Assembly (NCBI GenBank): GCA_018334615.1
Contig: JAGXLP010000060.1
Span: 1 to 7,271 of the forward strand
Direction: 5' to 3'
Source of the DNA: Candidatus Bipolaricaulota bacterium
Lineage (GTDB): Bacteria > Bipolaricaulota > Bipolaricaulia > M55B111
DNA length: 7,271 nt
In this document: piece after piece, positions 1-5,406 of the stretch
Numbering within the stretch: position 1 is the first letter of the stretch
Layout of the letters: each line of letters starts with the position of its first letter
Translations under genes and position numbers: made by a program
The notes under the pieces: generated by a model
Seen by the model: the letters and a program-made list of their open reading frames with translations, nothing else
The model's database searches: none
Told to the model about the DNA's origin: nothing

Positions 1-999
1 TACCTATTTCGGCAGGTTATCTTCGTCCTGTTCATCATTTTCGGTGGAATCCTGTTTGCCATATTTTTAACAGCGCTTACGGATTTCATCCGTCGTAAAA
101 CCGGGCTTCCAAGAGGGTGGTCTCTCGCCCTTACAACTCTAGTGCTAATCGTTTCTCTAGTTGCCTTCAGCTGGCTAATGGGTTCTGCCCTGGGGACTCA
201 GGTCACCCGCCTGATTAACCGCCTCCCTGAGGCAATGAAGATTATTGAATCATACCTCAATCAATATGGATGGGGGCGAGACCTGTTATCTTTGTTGCCT
301 TCTACCCAGGACCTGGTTCCGCTGGGAAAGGGCCTGTTGGGTAATATTACGGGATTTTTCACTACCGCAGTGGGCGCTACTGCAGGGGTTGTTCTGGTCT
401 TTTTTCTGGGAATTTATTTAGCTATCGAACCGGACCTTTACCTTAACGGATTTTTAAGCTTATTTCCTTCCGAAAGGCGTGACAGGATCAGGGAAATCCT
501 AACGTTAATAGGAGGAGCCCTGCGTTGGTGGCTCATCGGTCGGGCGGTTGCCATGGCGGCGGTGGGGGTTCTTACCGTTTTGGGTCTATGGATTATCGGC
601 CTGCCTCTGGCTCCCACCCTCGGATTAATCGCGGGCCTACTAACCTTTATCCCTTTTATTGGCCCGACTCTAGCGGCTATTCCCGCAATGCTGATAGCTT
701 TGATAGAGGGACCATATATGGTACTGTACGTGGTGATTATTTACGTTCTTCTTCAGCAAATTGAAAACCAAATACTTACTCCGTTAATTCAGAAGAGAGC
801 GATATTTCTCCCCCCTGCCGTCTTACTGTCGGCTCAGATACTTATAGGGGTATTATTTGGATTCATGGGGGTCCTTATGGCCTCTCCCCTGACTATTGTA
901 ATCGTAATACTCGTTCAGACGCTATATATTCAAGACTCGCTCGGGGAATCCGTTAAAGTACTGGGAGCACGTACCCCTGGCGAAGATGATCGGGGTTAA
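1..999 (+). CDS. AI-2E / PerM family transporter, 5'-truncated by window
   Basis: The reading frame is open from the first base to the TAA at 997-999, giving 332 visible residues. Members of this family usually have about 340-370 residues, so roughly the first 10-40 are missing upstream; the GTG at 142 is internal because hydrophobic, family-like sequence precedes it. Visible features are N-terminal membrane segments (about 6-25 and 42-62), a soluble amphipathic middle (65-115), a hydrophobic segment (122-142), and a C-terminal cluster of membrane helices. That cluster carries the family's recognisable stretches TFIPFIGPTLAAIP (215-228) and QQIENQILTPLIQKRA (252-267), then FGFMGVLMASPL (286-297). 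The family includes TqsA (autoinducer-2 export), PerM and Na+/H+ antiporters, so the substrate cannot be read from sequence. The protein acts in the cytoplasmic membrane. The acidic tail (GEDDRG) is probably cytoplasmic. The next gene has its own promoter, so co-transcription is unlikely. Family assignment is secure; function is not. Confidence 0.93.
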   Translation, partial: YLFRQVIFVLFIIFGGILFAIFLTALTDFIRRKTGLPRGWSLALTTLVLIVSLVAFSWLMGSALGTQVTRLINRLPEAMKIIESYLNQYGWGRDLLSLLPSTQDLVPLGKGLLGNITGFFTTAVGATAGVVLVFFLGIYLAIEPDLYLNGFLSLFPSERRDRIREILTLIGGALRWWLIGRAVAMAAVGVLTVLGLWIIGLPLAPTLGLIAGLLTFIPFIGPTLAAIPAMLIALIEGPYMVLYVVIIYVLLQQIENQILTPLIQKRAIFLPPAVLLSAQILIGVLFGFMGVLMASPLTIVIVILVQTLYIQDSLGESVKVLGARTPGEDDRG

Positions 1000-1050
1000 C
1001 TTTTGCTCTAAGTTTTTCAAAGGCAAACCTGAATTCACCAACTCCTCTCA

Positions 1051-1064
1051 GCCAGAACTCTGGC
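1051..1064. other. Short perfect palindrome downstream of the AI-2E-family gene
   Basis: GCCAGAACTCTGGC can fold as a 5-bp stem with an AACT loop. It lies about 50 bases after the stop of the upstream gene. No T-tract follows directly; the nearest T-run is at 1086-1090. It is therefore a poor intrinsic terminator and could be a processing or stabilising hairpin, or chance. Apart from this and the promoter and leader hairpin annotated below, nothing was recognised in the gap 1000-1271. Confidence 0.3.
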
Positions 1065-1142
1065 CTACAACATAACGACAGGGGATTTTTCTATTTGGTG
1101 GGATTATACTTCCGAGGGTTTGAACGGTAAAATTGACTGGAA

Positions 1143-1170
1143 TTGTCAAAAAGACTTATTGTATTATAAT
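1143..1170 (+). promoter_or_regulatory. Sigma70-type promoter for the MFS gene
   Basis: TTGTCA (1143-1148) and a perfect TATAAT (1165-1170) are separated by 16 bp. Transcription would begin near 1177, giving a leader of about 95 bases before the ATG at 1272. No promoter of similar quality was seen elsewhere in this gap. Positions follow directly from the sequence; activity is inferred from consensus. Confidence 0.75.
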
Positions 1171-1197
1171 TTCCAAATAAATCTCGGTGGTTTTATT

Positions 1198-1217
1198 CTT
1201 GCGAAGGCCGTCGCGAG
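1198..1217 (+). other. Leader hairpin in the MFS 5' UTR
   Basis: CTTGCGA (1198-1204) pairs with TCGCGAG (1211-1217) around the six-base loop AGGCCG, giving a 7-bp stem with one G-U pair in RNA. It lies inside the predicted leader, 54 bases before the start codon. It may stabilise the message or bind a regulator. It is not followed by a T-run and does not match a riboswitch class I can name. Confidence 0.4.
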
Positions 1218-1271
1218 TTGCTAACGACATACCAAATGAAACTTCAATGAAGCTATTTAAACAAAAGGATT

Positions 1272-2681
1272 ATGGATAAAGAAAACAGTATATTTAAATT
1301 ACTGGAAGAGAAATTTAGCTCGGATAGATGGTACTACTCCTACTCTCTCGCCAATCTTGCCGCCGGCGGGGTCTCCATTTTGATCCCATTATACGTGCTG
1401 CATCTCGGAGGAGAAGTTAGTGACATCGGTCTATTGACGGCGGCCGGAAACTTAGTCGGGATCGCGGCGAGCCTTACCTGGGGTGCACTCTCCGATAGGT
1501 GGAATAGGCGAAAATTGTTTGTCGTAATCGGATTTCTCGGAGTGGGACTATCTTTTATTCTTATGAGCATAGTTGAAACTTTTTCCCTTCTTCTATTATT
1601 GAATTCCACCTATATACTGTTCTGGATGTCCGCAGCAAGCGTGGCGACGATCTTGATAATCGAGAAAGAGAGTCGGGGAGACTGGGACCATAAAATTGCT
1701 TCTTTCAACTTTAGCTCCGGTCTTGGTTGGACTCTGGGATTGGCGATAGGTTTCGCCTGGGCAAGTTTGTCAGGTATGGTACTTGCCGAAGAGCTGGCTC
1801 TGCGTTCCCTGTTTGTTATCTTAGGAATTTCGGGGCTGGTGGGTGGAGTATGTGCCGTGCGCTGGATACCCGGCGAGGTAAAGTTTGACAGAAGCAAATT
1901 TAGAGGGCGGTTGGTAGAAGCGGGGGATCTGATAACCGAAAGATTTCGCTACCTGCCAATTCACTTATACTACCTGTTAAACCCGACCAAGCTGCTTAAC
2001 ACCGCAGACAAGCTCGGACCAGAACTCTCGGCATTCCTCGTTGCAGTAGGGCTTACGTTCAGTGGATTTTCCATATTCTTTATTCCGCTTCCGGCCTACT
2101 TCAAGAGCGTCATCGGGGTGGGAGACGGGACCATATACATTCTTTTCATTGCAAATGCACTTTCCGGCACGCTTTTTTACCGGCCCGCAGCAAAGTTGAC
2201 AAAGAAGGTCGGTCCACGGAAAGTTTTGCCGGTTTCACTTGTTTTAAGAATAGTCCTATTTCCGTTAATTGTAGTCCCGTTTGCAGCCATCGACGGTTCC
2301 TTTCTGCAGTTGCTCGCGACTGCTGGTATTTTCGTGGCAATTGGCACAACCTGGGCCTTTATCAACGTAAGTAATTTAGTAATAGTGTCAAATCTGACTG
2401 AGGGTAGAATTAAAGGACAAATTTTTGGGATTTACAACAGCATAAACGGTGCCAGCCTGGTTATAGGTTCGCTGATCGGCGGGTATCTAGCCAAATTCAG
2501 TGGTTACCTCGCTACTTTTCTGCTTGCAAGCTTATTTATCGCTCTGGGTCTATCCATAATTAGAGGAGTCAATTACACCGCACCAAGGTGCGGGGCTTGT
2601 AGAAAAACAAATTTGACTACGGACTTTGTTCTTTTACAAAAGAAGACCCAGCACTCAAATGAGGAAAGCTGCTTGGACTAA
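1272..2681 (+). CDS. Major facilitator superfamily (MFS) transporter
   Basis: A 469-residue polytopic membrane protein of the MFS, a family of secondary transporters in the cytoplasmic membrane. The MFS motif A loop between TM2 and TM3 is clear: GALSDRWNRRK (71-81). A degenerate second copy follows TM8 (about 303-317, ending KKVGPRK), as expected for the duplicated 6+6 helix fold. A soluble, charged central loop (about 199-250) joins the halves, and the GQIFGIYNSINGAS stretch (382-395) fits TM11 of drug-exporter-like members. ATG 1272 is chosen because the hydrophilic N-terminus before TM1 is normal and AAAAGGA lies just upstream, although the spacing is only about 2 bases. Length exceeds the usual 400 residues because of the central loop and a C-terminal tail of about 38 residues after TM12. 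The last ten residues, QHSNEESCLD, and the stop codon are encoded by an inverted-repeat element. The tail also contains CGAC with two cysteines (440, 443). The substrate is unknown; an efflux role is possible. Confidence 0.9.
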   Translation: MDKENSIFKLLEEKFSSDRWYYSYSLANLAAGGVSILIPLYVLHLGGEVSDIGLLTAAGNLVGIAASLTWGALSDRWNRRKLFVVIGFLGVGLSFILMSIVETFSLLLLLNSTYILFWMSAASVATILIIEKESRGDWDHKIASFNFSSGLGWTLGLAIGFAWASLSGMVLAEELALRSLFVILGISGLVGGVCAVRWIPGEVKFDRSKFRGRLVEAGDLITERFRYLPIHLYYLLNPTKLLNTADKLGPELSAFLVAVGLTFSGFSIFFIPLPAYFKSVIGVGDGTIYILFIANALSGTLFYRPAAKLTKKVGPRKVLPVSLVLRIVLFPLIVVPFAAIDGSFLQLLATAGIFVAIGTTWAFINVSNLVIVSNLTEGRIKGQIFGIYNSINGASLVIGSLIGGYLAKFSGYLATFLLASLFIALGLSIIRGVNYTAPRCGACRKTNLTTDFVLLQKKTQHSNEESCLD

Positions 2682-2769
2682 GAATCCGTTAATTTTACCT
2701 ATTCGATGGACGATCTTGGAACTAGCCTAGAGTACTTGAGCCAAGTTGCACATCTCATTTGAGTGCTGG
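2648..2769. mobile_element. 122-bp MITE-like element with perfect 16-bp terminal inverted repeats
   Basis: CCAGCACTCAAATGAG at 2648-2663 is repeated as its exact reverse complement at 2754-2769. Imperfect complementarity continues inward: GCTGCTTGG...AAG on the left (2668-2682) matches the complement of the right arm at GC, CTTGG and AAG. The element encodes no transposase. The dinucleotide AC lies on both sides (2646-2647 and 2770-2771), a possible but very weak 2-bp target duplication. The left 34 bases are inside the MFS coding sequence and supply its last codons and stop. A second element at 4212-4317 shares the terminal CCAGCACTCA. Size, missing coding capacity and terminal repeats fit a miniature inverted-repeat transposable element, but the parent transposase family is not recognised. 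A non-mobile structured RNA is the main alternative. Confidence 0.62.
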
Positions 2770-2789
2770 ACAAAAACCAGCCGATTCCT

Positions 2790-2814
2790 CCCCACAGCAA
2801 GCTGCAGGGTTTTC
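2790..2814 (+). terminator. Weak terminator-like hairpin after the MFS gene
   Basis: CCC (2790-2792) and CAG (2795-2797) can pair with CTG (2802-2804) and GGG (2807-2809), with two internal mismatches. TTTTCT follows at once. The stem is imperfect and the loop small, so this is only a candidate for the 3' end of the MFS transcript. No other terminator was found between 2682 and the next gene. Confidence 0.25.
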
Positions 2815-2877
2815 TCGGCAAGTTTTGGTCGAGTTTAAAAAATAAAACGCCACCTCCCTTATTTCTTTCCCGTAAGG

Positions 2878-2883
2878 TATAAT
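2878..2883 (+). promoter_or_regulatory. Candidate -10 box upstream of the S2P protease gene
   Basis: A perfect TATAAT lies 110 bases before the ATG at 2993. No convincing -35 hexamer sits 16-18 bp upstream, where the sequence is pyrimidine-rich. It is the best promoter candidate in 2770-2992. A second, poorer option is TTGAAA at 2951-2956 with TATTTA at 2975-2980, which would leave almost no room for a leader. Confidence 0.35.
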
Positions 2884-2992
2884 TGGTGAAGTTAGAACGG
2901 GGGTTGCGGAAAGCCTTTCATCTATGGTAAAAATAACTGCTCCTTGCCAGTTGAAATGATATTTAACTCTTCTCTATTTAGGTTGATCAAAA

Positions 2993-4120
2993 ATGAAAAC
3001 AAATTACAGACTCCCGTTTGACATACTGGGAATACCGATTAAGCTACACATCTCCTTCCTTATTTTTCTTCCAGCGCTGGCCTGGCTTATCGGAAGGCAA
3101 ATAGACGTATATATAGAGCTGCTCAATCTTGGTATCGATGCGGCTTCAATCACCCAGGGCGCCAATGCTTTTCTTATCGGGCTGTTTGCCGCCGTGGGTT
3201 TGTTCGTCGGAGTTACCTTACACGAGCTGGGCCACTCGATAGTCGGAATGCGTTATGGAGTTAAAATCGAGAGTATTACCCTTTACGTCCTGGGTGGAGT
3301 CGCACAACTGGATGAGATTCCGTCCAGACCCGGAGAAGAGGCAAAAATGGCTCTGGCCGGCCCGGCAACCAGTTTTGCTCTCGGCGGGATATTCTGGTTG
3401 CTCCTTGTGGGTATTAACCCGGCTCAGCCAATCCCCAGGTTTATACTGGGGTACCTATTTTACATCAATATTGCGGTGGGAATCTTTAACCTTGTTCCCG
3501 CACTGCCGCTCGACGGAGGTAGGGTGTTGCGGTCCCTTCTTTCACTGCGGAAATCCCATTTTGAAGCCACCAGGATCTCTACTCGATTGAGCAAAATCCT
3601 GGCAGGAGCTATGGGTATATACGGTCTTTTAACTCTAAACATCATACTCCTGGTTATTGCCTTCTACATCTACGCAGGTGTAACCACTGAATTTCAACAC
3701 CTCGTAGTGGATAGAGCACTGGAGGGCCTAACTACGGAAGATCTTATGACTGAGGACGTAGTAACGGTCGATCCGGAAGTTAGCGTATTCGAGTTACGAG
3801 ACTTCATGATGAGGAAACGACACCTGGGCTACCCCGTCCTAAAAGACGACCAGTTAGTCGGTATCGTAACCCTGGAAGACCTGGAAAAGACCGACGACCC
3901 CGACGAGCCGATTGAAAATATTTTGACTTCGGAAGTAATCACTATCGATAAAGAAGAGCCGGCAAGCGAGGCTCTGCACAGGCTGGTTCAGAACGACCTG
4001 GGTCGGTTGGTTGTGACCGAAAGGTCAGGCGATATGGTAGGAATTATTACGAGGACGGACATTATGCACGCGATGAAGATTGTTACCGTATCTCCTTCAG
4101 AACTGGAAGCTAGTAGTTAG
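2993..4120 (+). CDS. Site-2 protease family (M50) intramembrane metalloprotease with two CBS domains
   Basis: A 375-residue zinc metalloprotease expected to cut transmembrane substrates within the cytoplasmic membrane. The catalytic zinc motif HELGH is at 77-81 within a hydrophobic helix. The third zinc ligand is the Asp of the second family motif, NLVPALPLDGGR (166-177, D174). The conserved GPATSF stretch (123-128) lies between them. Four to six membrane segments occupy about 18-235. The C-terminal cytosolic part holds a CBS pair: about 249-300 (EDLMTEDVVTVDP ... LVGIVTLEDLEK) and 308-361 (ENILTSEVITID ... MVGIITRTDIMHAM). CBS pairs usually bind adenine nucleotides, so protease activity may respond to energy state. 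This domain order is the known bacterial and archaeal S2P-CBS subgroup (M50B), and all catalytic residues are present. Start ATG 2993 is preceded by a weak AGGTTGA at 2980-2986. The substrate is unknown; no anti-sigma factor gene lies nearby. The gene stands alone between two inverted-repeat elements. Confidence 0.93.
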   Translation: MKTNYRLPFDILGIPIKLHISFLIFLPALAWLIGRQIDVYIELLNLGIDAASITQGANAFLIGLFAAVGLFVGVTLHELGHSIVGMRYGVKIESITLYVLGGVAQLDEIPSRPGEEAKMALAGPATSFALGGIFWLLLVGINPAQPIPRFILGYLFYINIAVGIFNLVPALPLDGGRVLRSLLSLRKSHFEATRISTRLSKILAGAMGIYGLLTLNIILLVIAFYIYAGVTTEFQHLVVDRALEGLTTEDLMTEDVVTVDPEVSVFELRDFMMRKRHLGYPVLKDDQLVGIVTLEDLEKTDDPDEPIENILTSEVITIDKEEPASEALHRLVQNDLGRLVVTERSGDMVGIITRTDIMHAMKIVTVSPSELEASS

Positions 4121-4143
4121 GAGACTCCGCCCTGGCCCCCTCC

Positions 4144-4190
4144 GCCCCTAGCACGGGGACTAGGGGCTACTAAGTTTGTTTAGCTTTTAA
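4144..4190 (+). terminator. Rho-independent terminator-like hairpin after the S2P gene
   Basis: GCCCCTAG (4144-4151) and CTAGGGGC (4160-4167) form a perfect GC-rich 8-bp stem with the loop CACGGGGA, 24 bases after the stop codon. A T-rich but interrupted tail (TACTAAGTTTGTTTAGCTTTTAA) follows. Stem and position are convincing; the broken T-tract lowers certainty. Confidence 0.65.
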
Positions 4191-4211
4191 TACATCACCC
4201 TCAATTTTTCT

Positions 4212-4317
4212 CCAGCACTCACTTGGGTATTGACAAACGTTATTATCCGATTCAGATGTAAAAATGGAACGTAATTACAGGATTCCATTCGCCGTTTCAT
4301 ACCAAAGTAAGTGCTGG
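4212..4317. mobile_element. 106-bp MITE-like element with 18-bp imperfect terminal inverted repeats
   Basis: CCAGCACTCACTTGGGTA (4212-4229) is matched by TACCAAAGTAAGTGCTGG (4300-4317), complementary at 16 of 18 positions. One more pair (T4211 and A4318) may extend it. The outer ten bases, CCAGCACTCA, are the same as in the element at 2648-2769, while the inner bases differ but stay largely complementary within this element. There is no coding capacity and no clear target duplication. It lies 91 bases after the S2P stop codon. It is probably a related, older or diverged copy; the family is not recognised. Confidence 0.55.
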
Positions 4318-4524
4318 ATGAATAACTTCAGACTTGGTTGTCATAACGGTTGTTAGTTTAGTGAGCCTTCAGAGTTACAGTGATAGATTCAACGAAAGTA
4401 TTCGATAGGCGGATTTTTCTAGATCCGCTGTGATGATTGGTAAAAACCTCCCGCTTTGTTCTTCGGTAATTTCCCCGCAGATTTGACCAAAGAATAACCT
4501 ATAACACTTCGTCCTCGGTTGACA
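4318..4524. other. Non-coding spacer with one isolated hairpin
   Basis: No open frame with a plausible start and ribosome binding site was seen. The one clear structure is GCGGAT (4409-4414) pairing with ATCCGC (4423-4428) around TTTTCTAG. A -35-like TTGACA lies at 4519-4524, directly before the hairpin array, without a good -10 at normal spacing. The rest holds nothing I can name. Confidence 0.4.
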
Positions 4525-4655
4525 CCAGGGTTCGAAAACCCTGGCTATCGTGGATCACGGAATTTAGGAACTCCGTCTACATCAGGCCTAGAAAGGCCTG
4601 GCGATCGGTGATTACGGTATAGGGTTAGATATACATCGGGGATAGAAATCCCCGA
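4525..4655 (+). repeat. Tandem array of hairpins in ~55-base units with covarying stems
   Basis: Three strong hairpins with four-base loops recur: 4525-4544 (CCAGGGTT, loop CGAA), 4583-4600 (CAGGCCT, loop AGAA) and 4636-4655 (TCGGGGAT, loop AGAA). All stems are perfect. Spacing is 57 and then 54 bases. Linkers of the first two units align: GGCTATCGTGGATCACGG resembles GGCGATCGGTGATTACGG, and both units end in TACAT just before the next stem. Each linker holds a weaker second hairpin: 4557-4576 (ACGGAATT with AACTCCGT, one mismatch) and 4617-4634 (GTATA with TATAC). Stem sequences differ between units while pairing is kept, which argues that structure matters. It may be a structured RNA or a REP/BIME-like palindromic repeat cluster. 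The strand is not certain. It matches no RNA family I can identify. Confidence 0.6.
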
Positions 4656-4736
4656 GTACCGTTATCTATTATTTCCCTAAACACCTTCCTCCCCCTCATC
4701 ATAAACTGTCCTCAACTACTTCCTTAGTTATTAGGG

Positions 4737-4765
4737 TTGAAAGGTTTAGCCTCCGGCTATATGAT
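4737..4765 (+). promoter_or_regulatory. Sigma70-type promoter of the tetR-RND operon
   Basis: TTGAAA (4737-4742) and TATGAT (4760-4765) are separated by exactly 17 bp. The expected start is near 4772, about 26 bases before the ATG at 4798. The adjoining palindrome covers the start region. A second -10-like TATAAA at 4765-4770 lacks a matching -35. Confidence 0.7.
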
Positions 4766-4787
4766 ATAAATGAACGTTCATTCATTT
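4764..4787. promoter_or_regulatory. TetR operator palindrome overlapping the transcription start
   Basis: The core AATGAACGTTCATT (4769-4782) is a perfect 14-bp palindrome. Extending it to 4764-4787 gives 10 of 12 complementary half-site positions. It overlaps the end of the -10 box and the predicted +1, an ideal place for repression by the adjacent TetR protein. The TTCATTCA half-site resembles boxes known for TetR-type fatty-acid regulators such as Bacillus FadR, but the left half does not fit that consensus well. Palindrome and position are seen; binding is inferred. Confidence 0.75.
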
Positions 4788-4797
4788 GAGGTGAACT

Positions 4798-5406
4798 ATG
4801 GAAGAACGAGAGCAGAGCAGAAAAGAGGTAATTCGAGAGGCAGCAACGAAGGTCATTTCTCGAAAAGGGTTCTTTCAAACCCGACCCAAAGAAGTGGCAG
4901 AAGAGGCAGGAATCTCCGTCGGGACTATATATAACTACTACGAAAGCAAACAGGAAATACTGCTCGACATATTTCACGAGGAGTTTGCCGACAGGAGAGA
5001 TCTCTACGAGGAGTTATCACGTGGAGACCTACCATTGATTGAGCAAATCAAAAAGATTCTGGAAAGGCATTTTTCCAGGCTGACCAACCACAAAGAATTA
5101 ATGCGAGTGATAATTCAGGAGCGATTTAAGCCCGGGAGCAAACTTGGCAGGGAACTCAACAGGAGCTACAGTGAAGTAATTTATTATATTGAAAAGCTAA
5201 TAGAACGCGCAATTGAGGAGGGTCAAATAAGAGCCTGCAACCCTACCATAGTAGCGTCTGCGTTGTTCGGCGCGGTGGAATCTACAATTGCCGTCGGAAT
5301 ATTAAAAGATGAAGCAAATGGTGAAAAGCTATTTGAGCTAGCCCCCGAAGAGCTCGCGCAGTTCTTTTGGAACGGGCTCAAGAAGTCCTCAAAAGGGGGT
5401 TCTTAA
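4798..5406 (+). CDS. TetR/AcrR family transcriptional repressor
   Basis: A 202-residue protein of normal TetR length. The N-terminal DNA-binding domain (about 7-59) contains the family signature: the helix-turn-helix with EVAEEAGISVGTIYNYYESK (32-51), followed by QEILLDIF. The rest (about 65-195) is the helical ligand-binding and dimer domain, whose VASALFGAVESTIAVGIL stretch (152-169) resembles the C-terminal region of FadR/YsiA-like members. These often sense acyl-CoAs or other hydrophobic effectors, so a lipid-like ligand is possible but unproven. Start ATG 4798 is supported by GAGGTGA at 4788-4794. The gene is followed with no gap by an RND exporter (stop TAA 5404-5406, ATG 5407), so one transcript and translational coupling are expected. 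The operator at its promoter implies autorepression. It most likely acts as local repressor of the exporter, relieved by a substrate. Confidence 0.93.
   Translation: MEEREQSRKEVIREAATKVISRKGFFQTRPKEVAEEAGISVGTIYNYYESKQEILLDIFHEEFADRRDLYEELSRGDLPLIEQIKKILERHFSRLTNHKELMRVIIQERFKPGSKLGRELNRSYSEVIYYIEKLIERAIEEGQIRACNPTIVASALFGAVESTIAVGILKDEANGEKLFELAPEELAQFFWNGLKKSSKGGS
5392..5399 (+). promoter_or_regulatory. Ribosome binding site for the RND gene within the end of tetR
   Basis: AAAGGGGG lies 7 bases before ATG 5407 and inside the last codons of the repressor gene. It supports that start and suggests coupled translation. Confidence 0.7.

Noticed and set aside
525..764. Plus-strand open frame of 79 codons inside the AI-2E-family gene
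   Set aside because: It lies wholly within the well-supported membrane protein in another frame and its glycine-rich product is a by-product of that gene's codons.
1051..1095. Intrinsic terminator for the AI-2E-family gene
   Set aside because: The palindrome at 1051-1064 is over 20 bases from the T-run at 1086-1090, so the two do not form a normal terminator.
4230..4258. Consensus TTGACA inside the second inverted-repeat element as an outward promoter
   Set aside because: No acceptable -10 hexamer occurs 16-18 bp downstream; the best candidates there (TCAGAT, AGATGT) are poor.
4525..4544. GGGTTCGAAAACCC resembles a tRNA T-arm
   Set aside because: The loop would be eight bases rather than seven, the stem continues beyond five pairs, and no acceptor stem, D-arm or anticodon arm can be formed around it. 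Sister hairpins in the array lack the TTCGA loop.
4525..4655. CRISPR array
   Set aside because: The strong stems differ in sequence between units, while linkers are similar to each other; this is the reverse of constant repeats with unique spacers. Only three units exist and no cas gene is nearby.
4699..4977. Minus-strand open frame of 92 codons across the tetR start
   Set aside because: It is antisense to the clear TetR N-terminus and its promoter, lacks a ribosome site, and has no recognisable protein features.
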